Assembly: GCA_040003205.1 (NCBI GenBank)
Contig: JBDUDA010000182.1
Coordinates: 1-6,261 of the forward strand
Reading direction: 5' to 3'
Origin: JALYIM01 sp040003205
GTDB taxonomy: Bacteria > Acidobacteriota > Terriglobia > Terriglobales > Acidobacteriaceae
Length of the DNA stretch: 6,261 bases
Every line of letters begins with the position of its first letter. Position 1 is the first letter of the stretch. Both the position numbers and the translations under genes were made by a program. Below, one piece after another: positions 1 through 5,068 of the stretch. Below the pieces are notes generated by a model. That model was not told the DNA's origin and did not search any database. It saw only the letters and a program-made list of their open reading frames with translations.

Positions 1-196
1 AAGCGCTATCGCTGTTTGATGTGGCTCAATTGAATCTCAACTCATCCTTGTCATCTCGAGCAGAGCGAAGCCGTCAGGCTTTGCGGAGTCGAGAGACATG
101 TTATTAGATGAAAATCAGTTCCCTCCACTCCGGTCGAAGGGACCGGTCATTTTAAAATTGAGCGACACCTGCTGGACCATAAGAGATCACCAATAG
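1..196. other. Intergenic region at left edge, no gene seen
   Basis: No convincing coding sequence is visible. The region holds one copy of the dispersed intergenic repeat (48-100) and a short inverted pair flanking it: GTGGCTCAATT at 21-31 and AATTGAGCGAC at 156-166, 10 of 11 bases matching when one is reverse-complemented. A 6-bp hairpin (130-135 with 141-146) lies beside the second arm. The inverted pair could be a remnant of insertion-sequence ends, but no transposase is visible, so that is only an inference. Confidence 0.4.
48..100 (+). repeat. Dispersed intergenic palindromic repeat, copy 1
   Basis: This copy shares the frame TGTCAT...GAGC.GAG...GAGTCGA with the copies at 1191-1243 and 1252-1317. 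Its core forms a hairpin: 65-72 pairs with 77-84 (8 bp including one G-T wobble) around a GTCA loop. The outer TCTCGA and TCGAGA segments also pair, so the whole unit can fold as a long imperfect stem. It lies outside any gene. Repeats of this shape are common between genes in Acidobacteria and some other phyla; their function is unknown. Confidence 0.65.
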
Positions 197-225
197 AAAA
201 GCCCCGGAATAAATCCGGGGCTTTT
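197..225 (-). terminator. Rho-independent terminator of the PEP-CTERM gene
   Basis: A perfect 12-bp stem, AAAAGCCCCGGA (197-208) pairing with TCCGGGGCTTTT (214-225), encloses a 5-nt loop. It lies about 30 bp beyond the stop codon of the minus-strand gene ending at 255. The A/T-rich stem base supplies a U-run in either direction, so it could also stop transcription entering from the left. Confidence 0.85.
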
Positions 226-254
226 GGGACCACGTCCCGAAATCGGCAGAGGTA

Positions 255-914
255 TTAGCCCCTAAGACGTCGGCGCACAGCACCCACAAGGCCTACTAAA
301 CCAGTTCCAAGGAGAGCCATCGATCCCGGTTCCGGGACTGCGGCGACAGGCTGGTAAATGCCGGCCTCCGAGTTCGGAGTAATGAAGTTGATTCCGGCCG
401 CGCCTTTCTTGTTGGTATTCAAGGCCAAGCCATAAAGCGCGGTCCCCGCCGGGAGCCCAGCAATATTGACGGTGACGGTTCCATTCGCAGCCAGCGCTGT
501 GTGCAGATCAACATAGCCATATGTCAGGTTGCAAGTTGTGGAGCAAAGACCCAGACCTTGCATAGTTGAAATGATGGCGTTGGTGGCTGCACCTTCAGGG
601 AAGCTGGTCAGGCTGGTGAAGCTGATTCCATTCAGAGTTCCAGCAGGAGCAGTGTTCAGGAACGCGGCTGCCACAATCAGATCAGTCGCGGACGAGCCGT
701 TCGCAGTGGTCAGCGTGAAGCTGTTGCCCGTAATTAACCCGGAAGTGGTGCCAACAGATTGACCAGTGCCAGCTTGTCCACCAACGTGGACGATGTTAGG
801 GGTTGCCTGCAGGCAGGTGTAAGTGGCGAAGGAGTTGCAAGTGTTGGCCGATGCCGAAGCAACCAACAGCAACGCGAGGGGGAAAGACAGTGCTAAAAGC
901 TTCACGGATCGCAT
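255..914 (-). CDS. PEP-CTERM sorting domain-containing secreted protein
   Basis: A 219-residue exported protein with the exosortase sorting signal. Residues 1-23 form a signal peptide (basic MRSVK, a long Leu/Ala core, then ASA-N). The C-terminus has the full tripartite PEP-CTERM signal: VPEPG at 193-197, a hydrophobic helix at about 198-213, and an Arg cluster (RRRLR) at 214-218. In known systems exosortase recognises this signal and delivers the protein to the envelope or exopolysaccharide; no exosortase gene lies in this window. The central region is rich in Thr, Ser, Ala, Gly and Asn, with cysteines at 26, 34, 124 and 128 that could form two disulfides. I do not recognise a catalytic domain, so a surface or matrix role is inference. 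The start is set by the signal peptide; a GGAG lies 14 nt upstream, which is longer than usual. The gene appears monocistronic, with a hairpin terminator just downstream. Confidence 0.9.
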   Translation of the reverse strand: MRSVKLLALSFPLALLLVASASANTCNSFATYTCLQATPNIVHVGGQAGTGQSVGTTSGLITGNSFTLTTANGSSATDLIVAAAFLNTAPAGTLNGISFTSLTSFPEGAATNAIISTMQGLGLCSTTCNLTYGYVDLHTALAANGTVTVNIAGLPAGTALYGLALNTNKKGAAGINFITPNSEAGIYQPVAAVPEPGSMALLGTGLVGLVGAVRRRLRG

Positions 915-945
915 AGATTTCGTTTGTGCTCCTGCATAGACTTTA

Positions 946-959
946 GCACGTAGACGGCC
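946..959 (-). promoter_or_regulatory. Candidate sigma-54-type (-24/-12) promoter for PEP-CTERM gene
   Basis: On the minus strand, TGGCCG...GTGCT has GG and GC separated by exactly 10 bases, the diagnostic spacing of sigma-54 promoters (consensus TGGCAC-N5-TTGC). The match is partial. It would start transcription near 934, leaving about 20 nt of leader with GGAG at its 5' end. PEP-CTERM genes in other bacteria have been linked to the PrsK/PrsR sigma-54 system, which makes the site worth noting. No good sigma-70 pair was found here. Confidence 0.25.
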
Positions 960-1190
960 ATTCTTGAGTTCAAAACGCGAATTAAGAGGGCCTGTAAGTG
1001 ACTGAAATAACAGACTTTGTACTGGCGCTTAAAAGTGGCAAATCTGTACGCAGGAAACAACTTTCACACTTTAAGAAAAACATAGCGTAGCGGCTTGTTG
1101 AAGGCCCTTCCTTGTCCAATGGAACCGCGTTCATTGCGGCAGAGATTCTACGCCGCGATGCAGGGCAATCGGTATTGGTGGTGCGGATAG
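960..1190. other. Intergenic region, possible decayed coding fragment
   Basis: No intact gene is visible. An imperfect inverted repeat occurs at 1011-1019 and 1039-1046 (CAGA-c-TTTG with CAAATCTG), which could be an operator or a hairpin. After the in-frame stop at 1088-1090, the plus-strand frame beginning at 1091 reads about 35 protein-like residues (GTAFIAAEILRRDAGQSVLV within it) before running into the repeat at 1191. It has no start codon with a ribosome site, so it may be a gene remnant or chance. Confidence 0.3.
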
Positions 1191-1243
1191 GGATGTTTCG
1201 ACTGCGCTCGCCGCTTCGCGGCTCCCTCCGCTCAACATGACAA
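1191..1243 (-). repeat. Dispersed intergenic palindromic repeat, copy 2 (inverted)
   Basis: On the minus strand this unit reads TTGTCATGTTGAGCGGAG, then a hairpin GCCGC-GAA-GCGGC, then GCAGTCGAAACATCC. The conserved flanks (TGTCAT, TGAGCGGAG, AGTCGAA) match copy 3 directly downstream in the opposite orientation, while the central stem differs. The two copies are separated by only 8 bp, giving a head-to-head pair. Confidence 0.75.
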
Positions 1244-1251
1244 ATTGATGA

Positions 1252-1317
1252 ATGTCATCCTGAGCGGAGCAAGTTTGCTCGCTTGCGAGCAAACTTGCGA
1301 AGTCGAAGGACCCCTAT
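1252..1317 (+). repeat. Dispersed intergenic palindromic repeat, copy 3, expanded stem
   Basis: The conserved frame TGTCATCCTGAGCGGAG ... GAAGTCGAAGGACCCCTA encloses a perfect inverted repeat: 1269-1282 (GCAAGTTTGCTCGC) pairs with 1285-1298 around a TT loop, a 14-bp stem. This is much longer than the core stems of the other two copies (8 and 5 bp). It lies 76 bp upstream of the methyltransferase start, so it would sit in or near that gene's promoter or leader. Confidence 0.8.
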
Positions 1318-1393
1318 AAGCTCCGATATACCTATCTGCGCGCAGTAATCTTCTCCGGAGGAGCCTGTGCTATCTTTGCCCTCGAGGTGAGGG

Positions 1394-2209
1394 ATGGAAA
1401 TTACTCCGGAAGAAGTAGCCATGAAATCTCGCATGAAAAGCATCTGGATGGCTGGCGATTTTGGAGAGATCGGCCATTACCTTGAAACGGAAGCGCAAGA
1501 TTTTGTTGAGCGTCTAAGGATTCCAGCAGGCAGCAAAGTTCTCGATGTCGCTTGCGGCACCGGCAACTCTGCCATTCCCGCGGCTAAGGCCGGCGCCACG
1601 GTTACCGGCGTGGACATCGCAAGCAATCTGTTGGAACAGGCGCGGCTGCGGGCGCAAAAGGAAGGCGTAAAAGCCCGCTTTGAAGAAGGCGACGCTGAAG
1701 ACATGCCGTACGAAGACGGAGAGTTTGACTATGTGGTTTCGATGTTTGGAGTAATGTTCGCTCCCCACCCAGAAAAGGCTGCTGCGGAACTGGGACGGGT
1801 GTGCCGTCCCGGCGGGCTCATTGCCCTCGCCAATTGGACTCCGCAGGGTTTTGCCGGCAGGATGTTTGCCGCCACCGCGAAATACGTTCCCCCGCGCACA
1901 GATATCCCCCCACCGGTTCTATGGGGAGACGAAACCACAGTTCGCCAGAGATTGTCTCCGTATGCGTCGTCAATTCAAACCAGCCCATGTACTTTAAATT
2001 TCAAATATCCTTTTTCTCCGGCCGGCACAGTTGCACTATTTAAAAAGTATTTTGGTCCGACAATCGTAGCGTTCTCCAAACTGGAGGCGGAAGAGCAAAA
2101 ATCTTTAACCGCAGACCTCGAGAACTTGTGGACTTCCATGAATGAACCCACAGACGGGACTACTCAGGTGAAAGCCGAATACCTGGAAGTGAAAGCAGTG
2201 AGAAAGTAA
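1394..2209 (+). CDS. Class I SAM-dependent methyltransferase (UbiE-like)
   Basis: A 271-residue cytosolic methyltransferase with a Rossmann fold that binds S-adenosylmethionine. Motif I is VLDVACGTGN at residues 49-58, with the acidic ribose-binding Asp74 in TGVDIA. GDAEDMPY (99-106), FDYVVSMFG (111-119) and CRPGG (137-141) follow the order of the Methyltransf_11/UbiE group. The C-terminal third (about 155-271, with PPPVLWGDE and GTTQVKAEYLEV) matches a recurring subgroup of about 270-residue proteins whose substrate is unknown, so no substrate is claimed. The start at 1394 has GAGG 6 nt upstream; Met10 at 1421 with GGAAGAAG upstream is an alternative. No T-tailed terminator follows; a nested hairpin at 2285-2342 is the only strong structure before the next gene. 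Neither neighbour suggests a pathway. Confidence 0.93.
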   Translation: MEITPEEVAMKSRMKSIWMAGDFGEIGHYLETEAQDFVERLRIPAGSKVLDVACGTGNSAIPAAKAGATVTGVDIASNLLEQARLRAQKEGVKARFEEGDAEDMPYEDGEFDYVVSMFGVMFAPHPEKAAAELGRVCRPGGLIALANWTPQGFAGRMFAATAKYVPPRTDIPPPVLWGDETTVRQRLSPYASSIQTSPCTLNFKYPFSPAGTVALFKKYFGPTIVAFSKLEAEEQKSLTADLENLWTSMNEPTDGTTQVKAEYLEVKAVRK

Positions 2210-2284
2210 CCATGCGGCAGCCGCAATTGCCATGCCGGCGGAAATCAGATTCGCGTTTTGAAACTTGATTGCAGTCGAATCGTC

Positions 2285-2342
2285 CTGCCGTTTCCGGAAT
2301 GTCGTCAGGTCGTTCCGGTAATTTTCAGCGCGAAAACGGCAG
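2285..2342. other. Nested two-stem hairpin in intergenic region
   Basis: CTGCCGTTT (2285-2293) pairs perfectly with AAACGGCAG (2334-2342). Directly inside it, CCGGAATG (2294-2301) pairs with CGTTCCGG (2311-2318) with one wobble, leaving a 9-nt loop. The two stems abut on the 5' side and are separated by 15 nt on the 3' side. There is no U-tract, so it is not a typical terminator. It could protect the methyltransferase mRNA 3' end or belong to an unannotated small RNA; both are inferences. Confidence 0.45.
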
Positions 2343-2363
2343 ACACTCACGACTCATGATACT

Positions 2364-2377
2364 TTGATCGAGATCAG
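2364..2377 (+). promoter_or_regulatory. FNR/CRP-family-like operator
   Basis: TTGAT-CGAG-ATCAG matches the FNR-type palindrome TTGATnnnnATCAA at 9 of 10 defined positions. Its centre is about 56 bp upstream of the start codon at 2427, compatible with activation of a promoter near 2385-2411. A second 10-bp palindrome, CACAATTGTG (2379-2388), follows immediately. No strong -10 was found, so the promoter itself is not placed. The regulator is unknown and not in this window. Confidence 0.4.
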
Positions 2378-2426
2378 GCACAATTGTGAATTACCGGGTG
2401 TGAACTAAATCTCTACGGAGGAATGA

Positions 2427-2801
2427 ATGAAGACAAATAGTTTGTTGCTTGGTTTTCTGGTGATGGGAGTATTGCTGGCCGGACAGGTCGCGCAGGCAAA
2501 ATCGAAGGCCGACGTGCGGACGATTACGGGCTGCCTTGCTAAAGGCGAGGATGCTCACGAATTCACTCTGGTCGGCGACGACGGCAGCACGTGGGAAGTT
2601 CGGAGTTCACGGGTTGCGCTCTCAAAGCACGTAGGCCATACGGTAAGTGCAACGGGCGTCGTGAAAAATGCGAAGATGCATAACCTTAAAGAAGACGCAA
2701 AGGACGCAGCCAAAGACACCGGAGCCAAAAAAGACACGTCCGAGCATGGACACTTGACGGTAACCTCGGTGAAGATGGTGGGAGAATCCTGCCAAAAGTA
2801 G
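2427..2801 (+). CDS. Small exported protein of unknown function
   Basis: A 124-residue protein with a clear signal peptide (Lys at 2, Leu-rich core 6-18, cleavage after AQA at about residue 24), so the mature form of about 100 residues is periplasmic or secreted. The N-terminal half (about 30-82) has TITGCLAKG, then short predicted beta strands, and GHTVSATGVV, a pattern I associate with small acidobacterial exported proteins that may be OB-fold-like. A Lys/Asp/Ala-rich hydrophilic insert covers about 83-106, followed by a last strand (LTVTSVKMVGES). The mature form has two cysteines, 36 and 122, near its ends, which could form a disulfide. The start is well supported by GGAGG at 2417-2421, 5 nt upstream. 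It is a single-gene unit, with an FNR/CRP-like palindrome upstream and a strong terminator downstream. No enzymatic motif is visible. Confidence 0.85.
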   Translation: MKTNSLLLGFLVMGVLLAGQVAQAKSKADVRTITGCLAKGEDAHEFTLVGDDGSTWEVRSSRVALSKHVGHTVSATGVVKNAKMHNLKEDAKDAAKDTGAKKDTSEHGHLTVTSVKMVGESCQK

Positions 2802-2835
2802 AATAGTTCTGTTTGAGACGGATCAATCGTGATCG

Positions 2836-2868
2836 AAGCCGCCGGCTAACAAATCCGGCGGTTTTTTT
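2836..2868 (+). terminator. Rho-independent terminator after small exported protein
   Basis: CCGCCGG (2839-2845) pairs with CCGGCGG (2855-2861), extended by a G-U and two A-T pairs, around a 9-nt loop. A run of seven T (2862-2868) follows. It lies about 35 bp after the stop codon at 2801, so the downstream NlpC/P60 gene needs its own promoter. Confidence 0.92.
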
Positions 2869-2969
2869 GTTTTTGCGAAATCGATGACCTCTGGAAGTGA
2901 TCAAAAGTAATCGGTTTCCGCCTCCCGCGGGACTTCCCATGAGTCAGGGAATGGCATCAAACCTGGTCG

Positions 2970-3500
2970 ATGCCGTTCTTCCGACAAGCCGCGTTTTGGC
3001 TACTTCTCGCGACTTTCCTCCCGCAATCGGCGCTTGCCCGAAAGAAGCCGCTCGATGAAAATCTCTCGCCCAAACCAGCCAAAGCCACCCTGATCAGCCC
3101 CGAGGAAGGTTCTGCCATCCTTGAGACTGCGTTTGAAAAGCGTTTTCGTTCTGCCCACGACTGTTCTCACTTTGTCCACAAGGTCTATGAGCAGGCGGGC
3201 TATCCTTTTGCGTACGCCCCAGCTTCCAACCTTTACAACGGTGTACCGGAATTTCGTTATGTAAAGCGACCTCAGCCGGGAGATCTGGTGGTTTGGCGTG
3301 GCCATGCTGGAATCGTGACGGACCCTCGCAATCGCGCGTTTTTCAGTGTGCTTAGCACCGGTTTGCGGACGGATTATTACGATTCGCAATACTGGAAACG
3401 GCGTGGACACGCTCGTTTTTACCGCTATAAGAAGCTGCCTTTAAATTTTGAGGAAGAGTCAGCAGAGCAGAAGGCTCGTCGTATCAGTATTCCGGAGTGA
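2970..3500 (+). CDS. Secreted NlpC/P60-like cysteine hydrolase
   Basis: A 176-residue exported protein, probably a peptidoglycan peptide hydrolase or amidase. Residues 1-23 are a signal peptide (MPFFRQ, hydrophobic 7-17, ALA-R). The catalytic domain spans about 50-153. HDCSHFVHKVYEQAGY (63-78) carries the presumed nucleophile Cys65, QPGDLVVW (102-109) is the typical NlpC/P60 segment, and GHAGIV (111-116) carries the presumed general base His112. YWKRRGHARFYRY (141-153) matches the family's final strand. At the place where a third polar residue (often His) is expected, the sequence reads AFFSVLSTG, so the usual His is missing. There is no SH3 or LysM targeting domain. ATG 2970 is the only ATG available after an in-frame stop at 2940-2942, and it starts the signal peptide, but no good Shine-Dalgarno precedes it. 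The 3' end overlaps the convergent PilZ gene by 17 bp. Confidence 0.85.
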   Translation: MPFFRQAAFWLLLATFLPQSALARKKPLDENLSPKPAKATLISPEEGSAILETAFEKRFRSAHDCSHFVHKVYEQAGYPFAYAPASNLYNGVPEFRYVKRPQPGDLVVWRGHAGIVTDPRNRAFFSVLSTGLRTDYYDSQYWKRRGHARFYRYKKLPLNFEEESAEQKARRISIPE

Positions 3501-3834
3501 CGGCCGCAGACACTGAACGAAGTTGCTCGCAAGTTTTTTTGAGCTGCTGCAAGTGTTCTGTGCTCATCTTCAGGAACTCAAAACCGCAGAAGCACCCTCG
3601 CCGGTACTGAACGCAAGCTGTCGCATCGAAGGCGGCGTCTAGAACCACGAATCTCATTGAGACAATCTCGCCTACCTCCAGGTTCCCCGTCACGGTGGCC
3701 GCGATGCCCTTTTCTCCGAGATCGGAGGTGCGTCCCCAGAAATCGTGCTTCACGCCCGCGCGAAAAACGCTCAACGTGACCCGAATATCAATCGGGTAGC
3801 GCTCATAGATACGTTTTGAGTTGGCACCGCGCAT
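3484..3834 (-). CDS. PilZ domain protein (c-di-GMP binding), copy B
   Basis: A 116-residue cytosolic protein consisting of one PilZ domain. The arginine motif RxxxR is R8-IYE-R12, and the second motif is D38-L-G-E-K-G43, where the usual Ser of (D/N)xSxxG is Gly. ATVTGNLEVGEIVSMRF and the CGFEFL strand (83-88) complete the beta barrel, and a short C-terminal helix (91-107) follows. PilZ proteins bind cyclic di-GMP and pass the signal to partners; the partner is unknown. The Ser-to-Gly change may weaken ligand binding or be tolerated. A GAGGG about 12 nt upstream is a weak ribosome site. A second PilZ gene lies 151 bp upstream on the same strand, with no terminator seen between them, so co-transcription is possible. 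Confidence 0.88.
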   Translation of the reverse strand: MRGANSKRIYERYPIDIRVTLSVFRAGVKHDFWGRTSDLGEKGIAATVTGNLEVGEIVSMRFVVLDAAFDATACVQYRRGCFCGFEFLKMSTEHLQQLKKTCEQLRSVSAAVTPEY

Positions 3835-3985
3835 GTTCGCAAGGCCCTCGAAAAAGTCTTAGGGGCATTTAAGTGTGTCTTAGACAAAAGCAAGATTCAA
3901 GTTACTAGTGGGGTGTCTCAGGGGTGGAAGGGAATAGCGAATTGAGAAGATACAGATTTTAAGTCGCTTATTGTTCGCCTGCGAG

Positions 3986-4354
3986 CTATTTTTTTGATAG
4001 GAGCGCCATGAAATCTGAATCGGCTTTTTTGCGATCGCTTTCGTGTTGAGAAAGATCCAGGCCCCAGATTTTTCCATCGGTATCCAAAAGCTCGATGCCG
4101 ATTTGTATTTCCTTATCGCTCACCTCACGCGCCCAGACGACCTTGCAGTTGGCCTTTTGATGGTTCCGTTGCAGCGTGAGCAAATCGCCTGGATTTAAGC
4201 GGTCTCGCAGACCACCCAGCCTGGCTCCTCCCACGCTTACATCCAGAGTATGTACGAGCTCTCCGCCTTTTCCAAAAGTACCTGCGGACGCAACTTTCAC
4301 CCCGATCACCATTTTCGATCTTGGGCGACGCCTTTCAGGTCCAGGAGAATTCAT
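3986..4354 (-). CDS. PilZ domain protein (c-di-GMP binding), copy A
   Basis: A 122-residue single-domain PilZ protein with both ligand motifs intact: R8-RRP-R12 inside an Arg-rich N-terminus and D38-V-S40-V-G-G43 in TLDVSVGGARL. NPGDLLTL, CKVVWARE and QIGIELLD are the typical later strands, and a charged, Lys-rich tail follows about residue 101. It is expected to bind cyclic di-GMP; the downstream partner cannot be told from sequence. The spacing of the two motifs (residues 8-12 and 38-43) is identical to that in the neighbouring PilZ gene, suggesting an old duplication, although the rest is diverged. There is no Shine-Dalgarno; the promoter at 4370-4397 predicts a very short leader. It is divergent from osmC. 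Confidence 0.9.
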   Translation of the reverse strand: MNSPGPERRRPRSKMVIGVKVASAGTFGKGGELVHTLDVSVGGARLGGLRDRLNPGDLLTLQRNHQKANCKVVWAREVSDKEIQIGIELLDTDGKIWGLDLSQHESDRKKADSDFMALLSKK

Positions 4355-4369
4355 AGTGGCTCGGGGAAG

Positions 4370-4397
4370 ATAATAGTGTGCCCCCGTGGTACGGCAA
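4370..4397 (-). promoter_or_regulatory. Sigma-70-type promoter of the PilZ gene, near-leaderless
   Basis: On the minus strand, TTGCCG (4397-4392) and TATTAT (4375-4370) are separated by 16 bp, matching the -35 at 4 of 6 and the -10 at 5 of 6 positions. Transcription would start near 4363, only about 8 nt before the ATG at 4354. This fits the absence of a ribosome binding site and suggests leaderless or near-leaderless translation. Confidence 0.5.
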
Positions 4398-4547
4398 GCA
4401 CAAGGTTACTTAAGTTTCCTATTTCACGGCGTCGGTGTGCGGGCGATTCGATCTCCCGACTGCCGAAGGCACTATCCCAGCGGTTTAGCTGTCAATGCCA
4501 CTACAATCAAACACTGAGCCAAAAACCAGTTATTTGAGGAGAGTCGA

Positions 4548-4973
4548 ATGGAACGCAAGGCGAGTGCAGTATGGAAAGGCGGGCTGAAGGATGGCAAAGG
4601 ACAGGTCTCCGCTACCAGCGGCGTGCTGTCCAACACACCATATTCGTTCAGCACACGATTTGAGAATGCATCCGGAACAAATCCTGAAGAACTGATTGCC
4701 GCAGCGCACGCGGCCTGCTTCTCCATGGCGTTGTCGGCGCAACTGGGAGCCGCAAATCTCACGCCGGAAAGCATCAACACTACGGCCAATCTAACCATGG
4801 AAAAGCAAGAGGGCGGATGGGCCATCACAGCAGTGCATCTCGACGTCGTTGGCAAAGTGCCGAACGCCGACGCGGCAGCTTTCCAAAAAGCCGCCGAAGA
4901 CGCTAAGACCGGCTGTCCGGTGTCTAAGGTGCTCAAGGCAAATATTTCAATGTCTGCGAAGCTCGCTGGCTGA
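4548..4973 (+). CDS. OsmC family peroxiredoxin (organic hydroperoxide reductase)
   Basis: A 141-residue cytosolic thiol peroxidase that reduces organic hydroperoxides, normally as a homodimer. It closely follows the OsmC pattern: GVLSNTPYSFSTRFE (25-39) with active-site Arg37, GTNPEELIAAAHAACFSMAL (43-62) with Glu48 and the peroxidatic Cys57, and GCPVSKVLKA (122-131) with the resolving Cys123. Length and cysteine spacing match E. coli OsmC (about 143 residues) and not the Ohr subgroup in these motifs. The start is supported by AGGAG at 4537-4541, 6 nt upstream. TACAAT (4502-4507) is a possible -10, but no good -35 pairs with it, so a stress sigma factor or activator may be used. A strong hairpin terminator follows, making it a single-gene unit. 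Confidence 0.96.
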   Translation: MERKASAVWKGGLKDGKGQVSATSGVLSNTPYSFSTRFENASGTNPEELIAAAHAACFSMALSAQLGAANLTPESINTTANLTMEKQEGGWAITAVHLDVVGKVPNADAAAFQKAAEDAKTGCPVSKVLKANISMSAKLAG

Positions 4974-5006
4974 CAGCGATTGATTTTTTAGTCGGCGTAA
5001 CGGACG

Positions 5007-5042
5007 AGGAAAAGCCCAGGACGTTTATCCTGGGCTTTTCTT
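5007..5042 (+). terminator. Hairpin terminator after osmC, probably bidirectional
   Basis: GAAAAGCCCAGGA (5009-5021) pairs perfectly with TCCTGGGCTTTTC (5028-5040) around a 6-nt loop, and the pairing extends by a wobble and an A-T pair. The 3' side ends in CTTTTCTTT. The A-run at the 5' base gives a T-run on the other strand, so it can also serve the minus-strand gene that ends at 5069. Confidence 0.88.
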
Positions 5043-5068
5043 TGGCGCAATTTGCGGCTCGAATCGCT

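Noticed and set aside
529..762. Plus-strand frame antisense to the PEP-CTERM gene
   Set aside because: It lies wholly inside a well-supported minus-strand gene, has no ribosome site and no recognisable domain.
1357..1390. GTG mini-ORF (7 codons) in frame with and before the methyltransferase, preceded by GGAGGAG
   Set aside because: The spacing of 3 nt is too short and the peptide shows no attenuator pattern; it is probably chance.
1255..1443. Minus-strand frame over the repeat and methyltransferase start
   Set aside because: It is made of palindromic repeat sequence and overlaps a supported gene start.
3000..3410. Minus-strand frame inside the NlpC/P60 gene
   Set aside because: It shows no domain or signal and is antisense to a gene with a signal peptide and catalytic motifs.
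4472..4936. Minus-strand open frame of 154 codons over osmC
   Set aside because: It is a shadow of osmC, whose family motifs and ribosome site are unambiguous.
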